From Roseibium litorale (lineage in GTDB: Bacteria > Pseudomonadota > Alphaproteobacteria > Rhizobiales > Stappiaceae), in the NCBI RefSeq assembly GCF_014842915.1, contig NZ_JACYXI010000004.1, forward strand, positions 62,001 to 126,000: a stretch of 64,000 nucleotides of DNA. The letters are read 5' to 3'. The notes under the pieces are model-generated. The model saw only the letters and a list, made by a program, of their open reading frames with translations, was not told the DNA's origin and ran no database searches. Both the position numbers and the translations under genes were made by a program. This document shows positions 1 to 10,525 of the stretch, piece after piece (positions within the stretch are counted from its first letter, which is position 1; every line of letters starts with the position of its first letter).

Positions 1-778
1 GGTCGAGGCCATGGAGCAGGACGGCAAGATCACTCCGGGCAAAACTGTGCTCGTCGAGCCGACTTCCGGCAACACCGGCATCGCACTCGCCTTCGTGGCT
101 GCCGCCAAGGGCTACCGGCTCATCCTGGTGATGCCGGAGACCATGTCGGTCGAACGCCGCAAGATGTTCAAGATCCTCGGTGCCGAGCTGGAATTGACCG
201 ACGGCGCCAAGGGCATGAAGGGTGCCATCGCCCGGGCACAGGAAATCCTGACAGAAATTCCGGATTCCGTGATGCCGCAGCAGTTTGAAAACCCGGCCAA
301 CCCGGAAATCCACCGCAAGACCACTGCTGAGGAAATCTGGAACGACACGGACGGTGCTGTGGACGTGTTCGTCTCCGGCATCGGCACTGGCGGCACGATC
401 ACCGGCGTTTCGCAGGTGCTGAAGGCCCGCAAGCCGGACCTGCATGTGGTCGCGGTCGAGCCGGAAGCAAGCCCCGTCCTTTCCGGCGGCAATCCCGGCC
501 CGCACAAGATACAGGGCATCGGCGCGGGCTTCGTTCCAGGCGTGCTGGACACGTCCGTTTATGATGAAGTGGTGCAGGTTGCCAACGAAGATGCCTTCGC
601 GATGGCGCGCGAAGTGGCTGCAACCGAAGGTGTGCCGGTCGGCATTTCCTCCGGCGCAGCGCTGACGGCAGCGATCAAGGTTGGCCAGCGCGACGACATG
701 GCGGGCAAAACCATCGTTGTCATCATCCCGTCCTTCGCGGAACGCTACCTGTCTACAGCGCTGTTTGAAGGGCTTTAA
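1..778 (+). CDS. cysK: Cysteine synthase A, 3' part (truncated by window edge)
   Basis: PLP enzyme that makes L-cysteine from O-acetylserine and sulfide in the cytoplasm. The frame is open to the left edge (codon phase starts at base 2), so the N-terminus with the PLP lysine lies outside the window. Visible are the substrate loop TSGNTG near base 63, the phosphate-binding glycine loop SGIGTGGT near base 376, and GISSGA near base 640, whose serine faces the pyridine nitrogen. About 258 of the usual 310-325 residues are present. The gene converges on the GNAT gene and their ends overlap by 4 bases. CysK or a close CysK/CysM paralogue; the family is secure. Confidence 0.93.
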   Translation, partial: VEAMEQDGKITPGKTVLVEPTSGNTGIALAFVAAAKGYRLILVMPETMSVERRKMFKILGAELELTDGAKGMKGAIARAQEILTEIPDSVMPQQFENPANPEIHRKTTAEEIWNDTDGAVDVFVSGIGTGGTITGVSQVLKARKPDLHVVAVEPEASPVLSGGNPGPHKIQGIGAGFVPGVLDTSVYDEVVQVANEDAFAMAREVAATEGVPVGISSGAALTAAIKVGQRDDMAGKTIVVIIPSFAERYLSTALFEGL

Positions 779-1374
779 GCTAGCCTTTTCTCCATCCGCG
801 TCGCGGACGAAAACCCGAAGAGACCGCTGAAGATGCCGGTCTCTTCCACTCCAGCAGCTTCGAACCCCGCGCGCTCATAAAGTGCACGGGCTCTCGGATT
901 GGTATCAATCACATCGAGACGCACCCGGGCCTGCCCACGTGCCCGCGCTTCCGCCTCGACGGCTTTCAGCAGGGCCGTGCCGACCCCCTGTCCCCGCGCC
1001 TCGGCGGCGACGAAGATACCGTCCATCAGAAAGACGCCCTTCTCAACCGGCCGCTCAAGCAGATCGAGAAGCAAACCTCTCCAGAGAGCGCCCGGCCAAC
1101 CATATATTCCGGCCAGGTGTTTCAGCCCGCCCGCCGTCAGGCCGCCCTCGCTTGTCTTGAAGCCCGCCAGCCCAAGCAGCCGCCCATCTGCTCCGATTGC
1201 ACAAATGGCATAGGCAGGATCAAGCAGATCCCTAAGCAGAGCGAGAGCCTTTTGCTCGGGAGACAGGATCTTGCCAAGCTTGCCGGAAAAGGCCTTCCAG
1301 AACAGATCTGCTGCTCTCTGCCGTTCCGCCTCCGGGAACCCATTCCTGATGGAAAACGGGCTGGCCGGCATCAC
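775..1374 (-). CDS. GNAT-family N-acetyltransferase
   Basis: A 199-residue protein with a GNAT fold: motif A with the acetyl-CoA loop [10 protein letters not shown] at about residues 127-136, followed by the typical N-P-R-A-x-x-L-Y-x-R-x-GF segment at 159-171. The acceptor substrate cannot be read from sequence. Its start overlaps the end of the YbjQ gene by 4 bases (ATGA), so the two are translationally coupled. N-terminal residues 1-60 are helical and not diagnostic. Confidence 0.85.
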   Translation of the reverse strand: MMPASPFSIRNGFPEAERQRAADLFWKAFSGKLGKILSPEQKALALLRDLLDPAYAICAIGADGRLLGLAGFKTSEGGLTAGGLKHLAGIYGWPGALWRGLLLDLLERPVEKGVFLMDGIFVAAEARGQGVGTALLKAVEAEARARGQARVRLDVIDTNPRARALYERAGFEAAGVEETGIFSGLFGFSSATRMEKRLA

Positions 1375-1691
1375 CTGACCAGCACCGCTGTCCCGGTGGC
1401 ACTGACCATCAACATTGAGCCGTTCTGACCGACGGTCTCATAGTCGAGATCCACGCCGATCACGCCGTTTGCGCCCAGCGCCGCTGCCTGTTGCTGCATT
1501 TCCTGAAGGGCGATGGTCCTTGCCTTGGCGAGTTCTTCCTCATAAGCGCCCGACCGTCCGCCGACGATGTCCCGGATTCCGGCAAAGAAGTCCTTGAACA
1601 CATTGGCACCGAGGATCGCTTCTCCTGTCACGATCCCCTTGTATTCCGCAATCTCACGCCCTTGTAGGGTGCTGGTGGTGGTTACGAGCAT
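1371..1691 (-). CDS. YbjQ/UPF0145 family protein
   Basis: A 106-residue protein covering the whole YbjQ (UPF0145, putative heavy-metal-binding) family. Family landmarks are the N-terminal [11 protein letters not shown], the central [19 protein letters not shown] and the [13 protein letters not shown] core near residues 73-84. Members form pentameric beta-rich rings; their physiological role is not settled. It is the first gene of a two-gene unit with the GNAT protein. Confident family call, function unknown. Confidence 0.88.
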   Translation of the reverse strand: MLVTTTSTLQGREIAEYKGIVTGEAILGANVFKDFFAGIRDIVGGRSGAYEEELAKARTIALQEMQQQAAALGANGVIGVDLDYETVGQNGSMLMVSATGTAVLVR

Positions 1692-1766
1692 GTTGTCAGG
1701 TCTCCTGTCGAGGTTCGCCCAGACAGATAGGTTTGAAAGGCGACTTCCGAAAGGCGTTCAAACGCA

Positions 1767-1791
1767 AAACGCCCGGACAAGCCGGGCGTTT
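1767..1791 (-). terminator. Intrinsic terminator of trpS
   Basis: A perfect 10-bp stem (1767-1776 with 1782-1791) and 5-nt loop. On the minus strand it is followed by TTTTGCGTTTG. It lies 23 bases past the trpS stop and ahead of the YbjQ start, so it should end trpS transcription. Confidence 0.85.
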
Positions 1792-1813
1792 CAGTTTCAT
1801 CCAGTAAAGACCC

Positions 1814-2893
1814 TCAGCGGACGTCCAGGAAGCCAATGATCTTGCGCACGTCCTTGAGGACCGGCTCGGCAATGGCGGAAGCTGCTTCCGCGCCGGACTT
1901 GAGAACAGCGTCGATCTCTGCTGGCTCGGCCAGAAGGCGGCGCATCTCGTTGGTCATCGGAGCGAGGACTTCCACCGCCAGATCCACCAGTGCCGGCTTG
2001 AAGGCCGAGAACTGCTGGCCACCGAATTCGGTGAGAACCTCAGCCTTTGTCTTGCCCGACAAAGCCGCATAGATGCCAACGAGGTTTTCCGCTTCCGGGC
2101 GGTCCTTCAGACCGTCCACTTCACCCGGAAGGGCTTCCGGGTCGGTCTTGGCCTTGCGGATCTTCTTGGAGATCGAGTCAGCATCGTCGGTCAGGTTGAT
2201 GCGGGACAGATCCGACGGGTCGGACTTGGACATCTTCTTGGTGCCGTCACGCAGGCTCATGATGCGGGTCGCGGGACCTGCAATCATCGGCTCGGTGATC
2301 GGGAAGAACAGCTCTTCCGGTGTTTCCGGGGAGGGTTCAGGGTTCGGAACGCCGACGCCCAGGTCCTTGATCCGGTCCGCGAAGTCGTTGTTGAACTTCT
2401 GAGCAATGTCCCGGGTCAGTTCCAGATGCTGCTTCTGGTCGTCTCCGACCGGCACATGGGTTGCCTTGTAGGCCAGGATATCCGCGGCCATCAGGCTCGG
2501 ATAGGCGAGCAGGCCAAGAGACGCATTCTCCCGGTTCTTACCGGCCTTGTCCTTGAACTGCGTCATCCGGTTCATCCAGCCGATGCGGGCGACGCAGTTG
2601 AAGATCCAGGCCAGTTCCGCATGCTCACGCACCTGCGACTGGTTGAAGATGATCGACTTCTTCGGATCGATGCCAGCGGCGATATAGGCAGCCGTCACTT
2701 CACGGGTGGCCTTCTGCAGCTCGCCGCGGTCAGGGAAACCCGCCGTGATGGCATGCAGATCCACAACGCAGAAGATCGTCTCCATCTGGTCCTGAAGCGG
2801 AACCCAGCGGGACACGGCCCCCAGATAGTTGCCCAGATGGAGGTTGCCCGTCGGCTGAACGCCGGAAAATACGCGGGGCTTGAAAGCCGTCAT
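1814..2893 (-). CDS. trpS: Tryptophanyl-tRNA synthetase
   Basis: Class I aminoacyl-tRNA synthetase that charges tRNA-Trp. The 359-residue length is normal for bacterial TrpS. The HIGH-equivalent motif lies in [12 protein letters not shown] at residues 14-25 and the KMSKS loop ([10 protein letters not shown]) is near residue 218. The [16 protein letters not shown] N-terminus supports the chosen ATG. It is 124 bases downstream of murJ on the same strand and has a strong terminator just after it. Confidence 0.97.
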   Translation of the reverse strand: MTAFKPRVFSGVQPTGNLHLGNYLGAVSRWVPLQDQMETIFCVVDLHAITAGFPDRGELQKATREVTAAYIAAGIDPKKSIIFNQSQVREHAELAWIFNCVARIGWMNRMTQFKDKAGKNRENASLGLLAYPSLMAADILAYKATHVPVGDDQKQHLELTRDIAQKFNNDFADRIKDLGVGVPNPEPSPETPEELFFPITEPMIAGPATRIMSLRDGTKKMSKSDPSDLSRINLTDDADSISKKIRKAKTDPEALPGEVDGLKDRPEAENLVGIYAALSGKTKAEVLTEFGGQQFSAFKPALVDLAVEVLAPMTNEMRRLLAEPAEIDAVLKSGAEAASAIAEPVLKDVRKIIGFLDVR

Positions 2894-3017
2894 TGCCTGT
2901 CCCTGTCTAAGAGAGGCCGGTTGGAAGGGCCCTTCGGGTGAGTAGATTGCGCTGCTGGTCTTAAGGCAGAGACCCGCGCCGTTGCAAGCCGGGAAGACCG
3001 GAAACCGGAATTCCCTG

Positions 3018-4580
3018 TCAGGTGTTGCGCCGCTTCAACGCTTTGATGTGCCCGAGAAGATCCGTTCCGCCCGTGATCTGGACGGCTGCTGCAAAAACGA
3101 TCATCCCCGCCAGCACCAGCACCCCCAGCGCCCCGGCCCGGATTGCGAGGTTTCCGGATGCCATCCAGGGCTCCAGAACCATCGACAGGCCTTCCACGGC
3201 AAGACCCATCACGATGCTGGAAAGAAGGATAAGCGCGACTTTCCTCAGGATGCGGCGGTCAGGTTTGAAATGCCCCCGGCGCCAGAGAACAAAGATCAGC
3301 AGTCCTGTGTTCAACCAGCCCGCAACCGTTGTGGCCAGTGCGATGCCGACATGGGCCAGGAAGGGGAACAGCGCGAGGGAGAGGACAACGTTCACCACCA
3401 TGCCAACCGTGGCAAAAACCATCGGCGTCTTGGTGTCTTCGCGGGCAAAATAACCGGGTGAGAAGACCTTGTTGAGCACAAAGGCCGGAAGGCCGAAGGC
3501 AAAGGCGGCCAGCGCGGCTGCGGTTCCATCGGTCGCAATGGAATCAAACCGGCCCCGTTCGAACAGCACGGAGACGATTTCACGCGGCAAGACCGCCAGC
3601 GCAATGGCAGCTGGCAGGGTCAGGGTCAGGGAGAACTCCAGCGCATTGTTGAGGCTGCGTTGATACTGGTCCTCATGACCGCCGCGCAGCTGACGGGTCA
3701 GGCTGGGGAGCAGCACAACCCCGATCGCCACGCCGATCACCCCCAGCGGCAGCTGATAGAGCCGGTCCGCGTAGTAAAGCAGTGCGTTTGCGCCATCCTG
3801 CATGGAAGCGATGACCTGGCCCACCGCCACGTTGATCTGGGTGACCCCACCGGCCACCACGCCCGGCACGCCCAGCGCCAGCAGACGCTTGGTCGAATGC
3901 GTAAACCGTGGACGGAGGACAGGAATCTTGAAGCCGAGCCGCTTCATGTCGCCAATGACGACGAAAAGCTGCACAAGACCCGCCAATGTGACGCCTACCG
4001 AGAGAATGATCGCCAGTTGACGGTCATGGACAATGTCGAAAAACAACACGCCGCCCAGCACAACGGTCATCACCACGTTGAGCATCACGGGCGCCAGGGC
4101 AGCGGCGGCAAAACGCTGATAAGTGTTCAGGATCCCGCTGATGAAGGCCAGCAGGGACATGAAGATCAGATAGGGAAAGGCAATCCGGGACATCAGAATG
4201 GTCAGGCTGAACTTGTCCGGATCATCGGCAAATCCGGGCGCCAGGCCCCAGACCACCAGCGGCATGAAGATTTCGGCAACAGCCGTCACGATCAGAAGAC
4301 AGAATAGAAGGCCTGCTGCGATTTCACCGGCAAAACGGCGCGCGCTTTCCTCTCCCTCTTCCTCGACGGCCCGGCCGAACAGAGGAACAAAGGCTGAATT
4401 GAATGCACCCTCGGCAAAAAGCCGCCGGAACAGGTTGGGCAGACGGAACGCCACCACAAAAGCATCCGCCACGGGACCGGTCCCTACAGCCGCCGCCAGC
4501 AGGGTGTCGCGCGCGAAGCCTAGCAGTCGGCTGGCCATGGTGGCACCGCCGACCGTGGCGAAATTCTTCAGAAGACTCAT
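3018..4580 (-). CDS. murJ: Lipid II flippase MurJ (MviN)
   Basis: Inner-membrane protein that moves lipid II across the cytoplasmic membrane for peptidoglycan synthesis. The 520 residues form roughly 14 hydrophobic segments, as in MurJ. Family landmarks include the N-terminal [20 protein letters not shown] with conserved arginines of the central cavity, and [20 protein letters not shown] near residues 45-64. It lies between glnD and trpS, a glnD-murJ neighbourhood seen widely in Rhizobiales. Confidence 0.97.
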   Translation of the reverse strand: MSLLKNFATVGGATMASRLLGFARDTLLAAAVGTGPVADAFVVAFRLPNLFRRLFAEGAFNSAFVPLFGRAVEEEGEESARRFAGEIAAGLLFCLLIVTAVAEIFMPLVVWGLAPGFADDPDKFSLTILMSRIAFPYLIFMSLLAFISGILNTYQRFAAAALAPVMLNVVMTVVLGGVLFFDIVHDRQLAIILSVGVTLAGLVQLFVVIGDMKRLGFKIPVLRPRFTHSTKRLLALGVPGVVAGGVTQINVAVGQVIASMQDGANALLYYADRLYQLPLGVIGVAIGVVLLPSLTRQLRGGHEDQYQRSLNNALEFSLTLTLPAAIALAVLPREIVSVLFERGRFDSIATDGTAAALAAFAFGLPAFVLNKVFSPGYFAREDTKTPMVFATVGMVVNVVLSLALFPFLAHVGIALATTVAGWLNTGLLIFVLWRRGHFKPDRRILRKVALILLSSIVMGLAVEGLSMVLEPWMASGNLAIRAGALGVLVLAGMIVFAAAVQITGGTDLLGHIKALKRRNT

Positions 4581-4656
4581 GCGATGTGCCCCTCAGGCAA
4601 AAAAGGCTCCTGAGACCCCGTCTGCCAGACTTTCAGATGTTTGCCCCGTAACGCGC

Positions 4657-7479
4657 TCACGAAGCGCTGCGGGAAACAGGCGCAGCCGCACTGGTGTCCA
4701 CCTGGCCTTCAACAGCATCTGCCAGACGGACGCGCATGATCTCCTGACGCCCGATATTGGCAATTTTCTGTCCGGTCAGATCGGTGACGTAAAAAACGTC
4801 GACCACCCGCTCACCGAAGGTGGAAATGTGCGCCGAACCGATATTCAGGTTGAGCGTCGCAATGCACCGGGTCAGATCGTAGAGAAGACCGGGGCGGTCG
4901 AGGCCCGAGATTTCCACCACCGTATAGTCATCAGACCAGGAATTGTTGACCTGGACGTCCGCATCGATGTTGAAGGCCTTCATGCGGCCTTTTACCGGGT
5001 TTTTCTTGGCGACGTTTTCCGGCAGACGGCTCTCACCCTTCAGGATCTTCGAGATAAGATCAGCGATCCGCTCACCCCGGCGCCGCTCATCCGCATCGTC
5101 CGGCAGTTCCCGGCTGATGAAGATCGTGTCGAGCGCGAAACCGTCCGTGGTCGTGTCGATCTGCGCATCCACGATGTTCGCCCCGGTCACATGGCAGGCT
5201 CCGGCGATCATGGACAGAAGACGCGGATGGTCGGGGGCCAGAACAGTAATCTCCGTCACGCCTTCGAAGGAATGCGGGGTGACGGCAAAGGCGAGCCGGT
5301 TGCCGCTCTTGTCCGCCTGGCGGATCAGCTCGGCATGGGCCAGGCGGCGCTCCGGCGCAACCCGGAGCCAATAGGCCTTGTAGTGCCGGTTGATATAGGC
5401 CTTCCGCTCCTTGGCCGGCCAGTGGCCAAGCTGTTCTGCCAGCTCTTCCTTAGCCTGCTCCACCGCTTGCCGGTGGGATCCCTTGGTGTGTCCGCCGGTC
5501 AGGTTCGGTTCGCACTCATAGTAGAGCGTGCGCAGCAGCTGACCCTTCCAGCCGTTGAAGACGCCGGGGCCAACGGCCCGGATATCCGCCACGGTCAGGA
5601 TCAGAAGCAGTTTCAGCCGTTCGAGAGACTGCACGGTGTGCGCGAAGTCGGAAATGGTCTTGCGGTCGGACAGATCACGCGACTGGGCAATGGTGCTCAT
5701 GTCCAGGTGATGCTCAATCAGCCAGGCAACCGTGTCCGTTTCCGCATTGTTGAGGCCAAACCGCGGGCAGAGCTTGCGGGCAATCCGCGCTCCGGCAACG
5801 GAATGGTCCTCCGGACGCCCCTTGGCAATGTCGTGCAGGAACATCGCCACATAGAGAACCCTCCGGTTCTGAAGGGTCCGGATCAGATCCGTTGCCAGCG
5901 GATGATCGTCACCGGAATTGCCCTTTTCGATTTCCGTCAGGACACCAATGGAGCGGATCAGATGCTCATCCACCGTGTAGTGGTGGTACATGTTGAACTG
6001 CATCATCGCCACGACCTTGCCGAAGTCGGGCACGAACCGGCCAAGAACACCGGTCTCGTTCATCTTGCGCAGCACTTTTTCCGCGTTGTTCCGCGAGGTC
6101 AGAACGCCGAGGAACAGCCGGTTGGCTTCCGGGTCATTGCGGAGCGTGGAATCCACCAGCTTCAGCGACCGCCGGATCCGCTTGGTGAGTTCGGGATGCA
6201 GATTGCAGTCGTTCTTGTCCGCGATCTGGAACACGCGCAGCAGATTGATCGGATCATCGGAAAAGATCGTCTCACTCGTGGCATTGAGACGGGTGTTCTC
6301 AATAACGAAGCCGGGAGCCCCCTCGACCGGCTTTGCCGCGGAGCTTGGCCTGCCGACCCGGAACCGGCGCATCAGGGCAGAGATCCCCTGGCCGCGCGGC
6401 CCCTTCACATGCTGGTTCTCTAGCGCCGCGCAAAGAATGCGCGTCAGATCCCCCACGTCCTTGGCCACAAGGAAGTAGTGCTTCATGAAGCGCTCGACAT
6501 CCTTCATGCCCGGGTGCTGGGTATAGCCGAGACGGATGGCGATTTCCCGCTGCACGTCGAAGGACAGGCGCTCTTCTGCCCGCCCCGTCAGGAAATGCAA
6601 GTGGCAGCGGACGGCCCAAAGGAAATCCTCGGACTTCACGAACCTGTTGTATTCGGAACGGGACAGCACGCCCTTCTTGACCAGCTCGGACTGGCTGCGC
6701 ACCTGATAATGGTACTTCGCGATCCAGAACAGCGTGTTCAGATCGCGCAGGCCGCCTTTGCCTTCCTTGATGTTCGGCTCAACCAGATAGCGGGAGGTGC
6801 CCTGGCGGCGGTGACGCTCGTCGCGTTCCTCCAGCTTCGCGGCGATGAACTCGGAACTCGTTCCGGTTACGACCTCATCATTGAACCGCTGGACCAGTTC
6901 CTCGAACAGGGGCTCATCCCCCCAGATAAAGCGCGCTTCCAGAATGGCGGTCCGGATGGTCATGTCGGTGCGCGACAGACGCACGCATTCCTCGATGTTC
7001 CGGGTCGCGTGACCGACCTTCAGACCCAGATCCCAGAGCATGTAGAGGATATATTCCACCACCTGCTCGCCCCAGGGGGTCTGCTTGTAAGGCAGCACGA
7101 ACAACAGATCGACGTCCGACCCCGGCGCGAGGGTGCCACGGCCATAGCCGCCAACGGCAACGATAGACATACGTTCCGCAGCGGACGGGTTCTTGATTCT
7201 GTAGACGTGATGGAAGGCAAAATCATAGATGATGCGGATCAGCTCATCCTGCAGATGGCACAACCGCTTGGCGCACAAGAAGCCGCCACCGTCCTCGTTG
7301 AGCTGCCGTTCTGCTTCTATCCGGCCATCCTTCATTGTGGCTTTCAGAAGAGAGAGAACCTCTGAACGGATCTTGAGATCCGCACCGTTTCCACCGTTCT
7401 CACGGGTCAATTCGGTTAGTTTCTGACGGATGCCATCGGAGTCGATCAGACCGCTCAGGTCTTCAGGTGCAATCTTCAT
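4657..7479 (-). CDS. glnD: Bifunctional PII uridylyltransferase/uridylyl-removing enzyme
   Basis: Senses glutamine and adds or removes UMP on PII proteins (GlnB/GlnK), controlling nitrogen assimilation. The 940 residues hold the full set of domains: a nucleotidyltransferase with GGYGRGTLAPGSDVDLLF at about 110-127 (catalytic D-x-D), an HD domain for UMP removal with HDIAKGRPEDHS near 543-554, and two ACT domains near 740-800 and 850-920 that bind glutamine. No key residue is missing. murJ follows downstream after 76 bases. Confidence 0.97.
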   Translation of the reverse strand: MKIAPEDLSGLIDSDGIRQKLTELTRENGGNGADLKIRSEVLSLLKATMKDGRIEAERQLNEDGGGFLCAKRLCHLQDELIRIIYDFAFHHVYRIKNPSAAERMSIVAVGGYGRGTLAPGSDVDLLFVLPYKQTPWGEQVVEYILYMLWDLGLKVGHATRNIEECVRLSRTDMTIRTAILEARFIWGDEPLFEELVQRFNDEVVTGTSSEFIAAKLEERDERHRRQGTSRYLVEPNIKEGKGGLRDLNTLFWIAKYHYQVRSQSELVKKGVLSRSEYNRFVKSEDFLWAVRCHLHFLTGRAEERLSFDVQREIAIRLGYTQHPGMKDVERFMKHYFLVAKDVGDLTRILCAALENQHVKGPRGQGISALMRRFRVGRPSSAAKPVEGAPGFVIENTRLNATSETIFSDDPINLLRVFQIADKNDCNLHPELTKRIRRSLKLVDSTLRNDPEANRLFLGVLTSRNNAEKVLRKMNETGVLGRFVPDFGKVVAMMQFNMYHHYTVDEHLIRSIGVLTEIEKGNSGDDHPLATDLIRTLQNRRVLYVAMFLHDIAKGRPEDHSVAGARIARKLCPRFGLNNAETDTVAWLIEHHLDMSTIAQSRDLSDRKTISDFAHTVQSLERLKLLLILTVADIRAVGPGVFNGWKGQLLRTLYYECEPNLTGGHTKGSHRQAVEQAKEELAEQLGHWPAKERKAYINRHYKAYWLRVAPERRLAHAELIRQADKSGNRLAFAVTPHSFEGVTEITVLAPDHPRLLSMIAGACHVTGANIVDAQIDTTTDGFALDTIFISRELPDDADERRRGERIADLISKILKGESRLPENVAKKNPVKGRMKAFNIDADVQVNNSWSDDYTVVEISGLDRPGLLYDLTRCIATLNLNIGSAHISTFGERVVDVFYVTDLTGQKIANIGRQEIMRVRLADAVEGQVDTSAAAPVSRSAS

Positions 7480-7610
7480 TTATAAAGAGCCGTTTTCATC
7501 ATGGCTGTGCACTGGCGGCTGGGAGAAACCGGGTCAGGCACGGAAGGCAGATCAAACTAACCGATAACACGCCGGACTGTAACCGCAGGTAAATTTTGAC
7601 TGGAATTACT

Positions 7611-7982
7611 TCAGACACCGTCCTTAGCCGCAGCAGAACGCAACTGGTGCAGCAGATGGGTCAGAGATTCCGGCGACAGTCCCCCAATCGTCGACGCCAG
7701 CCGGTTGGCAAGTTCGGTCGCCTTGGGATCCATTCCTGCGGTATCGATGGTGACCTTTGGATCGGACAATTCAGCAAGCCGCTGAATCTCCTCAGCCTCA
7801 TCCCAGATCACGTTGAAGAACGTGATGATGCGCTGGACCAGAAACCAGGTCGGCTTGCCGCGCTTGCCATGTTCCAATGCCGAGAGATAGGCGCTGGACA
7901 CGGATAATCCGGCGGCCATTTCCTTCAGGGAGATGCCGCGCTTGATGCGCAACTCGCGAATTTTGGCTCCGAGCGGGGTCAC
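7611..7982 (-). CDS. XRE-type helix-turn-helix regulator
   Basis: A 123-residue DNA-binding protein. A Cro/C1-type HTH spans residues 8-62, with the recognition region SVSSAYLSALEHGKRGKP; the rest is an acidic helical tail. It starts 4 bases after the smr stop, so it belongs to the timA-mltA-smr transcription unit. This small regulator at the end of the smr cluster recurs in Rhizobiales; its targets are unknown. Confidence 0.85.
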   Translation of the reverse strand: MTPLGAKIRELRIKRGISLKEMAAGLSVSSAYLSALEHGKRGKPTWFLVQRIITFFNVIWDEAEEIQRLAELSDPKVTIDTAGMDPKATELANRLASTIGGLSPESLTHLLHQLRSAAAKDGV

Positions 7983-7986
7983 AATC

Positions 7987-8583
7987 TCACCTTCGTCTGC
8001 GAATTCTCACGTAAAGCGCGCCGGACCCGCCATGGGTCACATGCGCTTCCTCATACCCGATGACCAGCTGGCGCAGGTCCGGCATGGCCAGCCACTGCGG
8101 CACCACCCGGCGCAACACACCGCGCTCGTCCCAATGCCCGTGCCCGGCAGAGGCTGTTCCTCCCTTACCGGTGATCACCAGCACGACCTTGTGTCCATGA
8201 GCCTGGGCACCGTACAGAAAATGGCGCAGGCGATCATGGGCCTGATGCTGGGTCAATCCATGCAGATCAATCCGGGCATCAATTGGACGGACACCGCGCA
8301 CCACTTTCTTGCGGTACTTGTACTCCATCTGGTGCAACGGCGGCGGTGAGGGTGGGCGAGGGGCCTGCACCGGCTCACGCATTGCCGTCTGAGGCGCCTC
8401 TACCCTGGCCGTCTCCCGGCCGGCATCTCCTGCTTCCGGCCCCATCACCTCTTCAAAGCTCAGCGGATCCGGTTTGCTGACCCGCCCGGAATGAAGCGGC
8501 GCCAGCGTCGAGGTGACCTTGGCCCACAGGGTCCGGTCTTCTTCGCTGAGTTGCCCTTTCTTGCGCCGCTTTGCCTTCATCAC
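7987..8583 (-). CDS. Smr-domain protein
   Basis: A 198-residue protein with a low-complexity, proline-rich N-terminus (residues 1-90) and a C-terminal Smr domain. The diagnostic DLHG is at 106-109 and TGKGG at 138-142, with the usual GSGALYV end. Stand-alone Smr proteins have nicking-endonuclease activity on DNA or RNA in tested cases, whereas this one has no MutS part. Its start overlaps the mltA stop by 4 bases, so translation is coupled. Confidence 0.9.
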   Translation of the reverse strand: MMKAKRRKKGQLSEEDRTLWAKVTSTLAPLHSGRVSKPDPLSFEEVMGPEAGDAGRETARVEAPQTAMREPVQAPRPPSPPPLHQMEYKYRKKVVRGVRPIDARIDLHGLTQHQAHDRLRHFLYGAQAHGHKVVLVITGKGGTASAGHGHWDERGVLRRVVPQWLAMPDLRQLVIGYEEAHVTHGGSGALYVRIRRRR

Positions 8584-9773
8584 TGACCGGCCTCCGGAAC
8601 CAGTTCCAGAGGCAGAAGCAGCGTCATGTCGGCCCGGTGCCGAACCTCACCGGCAAGATGGCCTGCCGCATCCCCAGATCCGAGGAACAAATCCCCGCGC
8701 GCCGTTCCCTTGATGGCCGATCCTGTGTCATCGGCAATCATCAGCCGCCGGAACGGCTTTCTGCCTTCCTTGAGCGGCGGAGAGTCCGTGCCAACAAAGA
8801 CAGGCAGGCCAAGGCTGATATGGTGAAGGTCAACAGCAAGGCTCCGGCCAGCCATCAGCGGCAGACCAGCCGCGCCCTCCGGTCCATCCGAGGGATTGGC
8901 GATCGGCACTTCGCGGAAAAAGATATAAGACCGGTTCTGGCGCAACAGCGCGTCCCGGCGGTCCGGGTTGGCCTTGAACCAAGCCCTGAGGCCCGCCATC
9001 GTCAGCTCTTCCGGTGTGCCCTCTCCACGCTCCACGAGAACGCGCGCGACAGACGTATAGGGATAACCGGTCTTGCCCGCATAGCCCACACGCATCACGG
9101 ACCCGTCCGTCAGGCGAAGACGGGCAGAGCCTTGAACGTGAATGAAAAAGGCATCAACAGGATCGGCGAGATAGACCAGATCCAAGTTCTCCGGATCAAG
9201 GGCACCGTCCATGATCGCACTGCGGTCCGGCAGGGGCTTGAGTCCCCGGGATGTCATGCGCCCGTGGCTAAGCGTCTCCGGCCAGTTTTTCGGGCGGTTC
9301 TTAGCCGTGACCGAAACAAGGCCATCCGGCGCACGCAAAAGAGGTGTCGTATAGGCGCCGGTCCTGATCCTGGAAGCTGGCAGTTCCGGTTCGTAATAGC
9401 CCGTCACAAAACCTGCGTCTGAAACCCGGAAAGGCGCAAACCGCTGCTCGAAGAAGCGTTGTGCCGCCTTGTCCGTACCATCTACCACCGCATGGCGCGC
9501 CGCGCGGCACAGGCTTCCTGCCTGTTTCCGGCTGAGCCGGAATGGGCCTGACGTCAGCAAGCGCGGCTTTGTGTCCGCACAAAAGCGCCAAAAAGCGGCA
9601 AGGGCTGCGCGATGATCATCGCCAGCCCAGCCGGGTATTTGGTTGAAGTCAGTCTTGACCAAATGGGGTAACGGCATGCCGCTTGCCGAAGCTCCCTGCG
9701 TTCCGCCAGCTATCAGGCCGATGAGAAGCGCAGCAGCGGCGGCCAGACGGCGCCGCGCGGCGGCTCCCGTCAT
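8580..9773 (-). CDS. mltA: Membrane-bound lytic murein transglycosylase A
   Basis: Cleaves peptidoglycan glycan strands to 1,6-anhydro products in the periplasm. The 397 residues start with an arginine-rich signal peptide (RRRLAAAAALLIGLIAGG), then the MltA barrel with FVTGYYEPELPAS near 130-142 and FFIHVQGSARL near 208, and a C-terminal 3D domain. The latter shows D-D-T-G-x-A-I-K-G-x-x-R-x-D-x-F around 344-360 with the catalytic aspartate. I see no clear lipobox, so a soluble periplasmic form is possible. Overlaps timA and smr by 4 bases each. Confidence 0.94.
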   Translation of the reverse strand: MTGAAARRRLAAAAALLIGLIAGGTQGASASGMPLPHLVKTDFNQIPGWAGDDHRAALAAFWRFCADTKPRLLTSGPFRLSRKQAGSLCRAARHAVVDGTDKAAQRFFEQRFAPFRVSDAGFVTGYYEPELPASRIRTGAYTTPLLRAPDGLVSVTAKNRPKNWPETLSHGRMTSRGLKPLPDRSAIMDGALDPENLDLVYLADPVDAFFIHVQGSARLRLTDGSVMRVGYAGKTGYPYTSVARVLVERGEGTPEELTMAGLRAWFKANPDRRDALLRQNRSYIFFREVPIANPSDGPEGAAGLPLMAGRSLAVDLHHISLGLPVFVGTDSPPLKEGRKPFRRLMIADDTGSAIKGTARGDLFLGSGDAAGHLAGEVRHRADMTLLLPLELVPEAGQ

Positions 9774-10495
9774 TCGGCCGATTCAGTCGCGACCAGTTTC
9801 CAATTCGGGTCACGGGAAGTTGTGTCGCGCTCAAAGGTCCAGATATCGATCACCTCGGTGACCTTGTTCGGATCGCCATCAATAATGGCGCCGGACTTAT
9901 CGCGAGTTGCGGAAATCAGCTCGCTCTGAACCTTGACGGTCACCTGAGCGCGGGCCCCCTTCAGAGCAGCCTCCACAATCTCTGCCTTGTCGATGCCTAC
10001 AAAAGTGGACTCGATCCGTTCACCACGGCGCTCGCGGTCTTCAATCGCGGAGACAAAGCCTTCATAGACTTCTTTGGACAACAAGCCTTTCAGAGCTTTC
10101 TTGTCGCCGTCAGCAAACGCCGTCACAATCATTTCATAAGCAGCCTTCGCACCCTCAATGAAGGGCTGCGGCTCAAAGCTGCGGTCGGCGGAGAGGATCT
10201 GACGAAGCGCTTCGTTGAGCGCGGACCCGGCAGGAGCGACCTTTTCGATCACGACATCATTGGACCGGGCAACATCTTCAGCGGCAGGAGGTGCGCTCTG
10301 CTGGCCGGGAAGCTGAACAACGTTGTCGCCAACGTTCTGCGGCTTAGGCTGATCCTGCTTGTCCGGCTTGGTGTAGGGATCAAACGGCGGACGCTCATTG
10401 CCAGTACGCTTCCCGAGAACAGACCGGAGCCGATAGATAATGAACACAGCCAGCGCCAGGAAGATGATGTTGTAGATGTCGAATATCTCGTTCAT
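9770..10495 (-). CDS. Tim44/TimA family membrane-anchored protein
   Basis: A 241-residue protein with one N-terminal transmembrane helix (about residues 8-24), a proline/glutamine-rich linker, and a C-terminal Tim44-like domain (about 95-235) of the cystatin-like fold. Alphaproteobacterial TimA resembles the mitochondrial import protein Tim44; in bacteria it is thought to act in envelope protein assembly. First gene of the timA-mltA-smr-xre unit and divergent from fxsA. A 7-codon frame with a better ribosome site sits just upstream (separate entry). Confidence 0.9.
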   Translation of the reverse strand: MNEIFDIYNIIFLALAVFIIYRLRSVLGKRTGNERPPFDPYTKPDKQDQPKPQNVGDNVVQLPGQQSAPPAAEDVARSNDVVIEKVAPAGSALNEALRQILSADRSFEPQPFIEGAKAAYEMIVTAFADGDKKALKGLLSKEVYEGFVSAIEDRERRGERIESTFVGIDKAEIVEAALKGARAQVTVKVQSELISATRDKSGAIIDGDPNKVTEVIDIWTFERDTTSRDPNWKLVATESAE

Positions 10496-10501
10496 GTGCT
10501 G

Positions 10502-10525
10502 TTACCGGCCATCATTTCGGGACAT
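10502..10525 (-). other. Possible 7-codon upstream ORF of timA
   Basis: On the minus strand ATG at 10525-10523 opens a short frame (M-S-R-N-D-G-R-stop) ending 6 bases before the timA ATG. It has an AGGA ribosome site at 10536-10533 with 7-base spacing, whereas timA itself has a poor one. The 11-base segment around this ATG (10523-10533) repeats exactly the segment around the timA ATG (10493-10503). It could be a coupling leader or a local duplication. Confidence 0.3.

Noticed and set aside
4198..6423. 741-codon open frame on the plus strand opposite glnD
   Set aside because: Mirror of a conserved gene in GC-rich DNA, with no recognisable domain; glnD explains the sequence fully.
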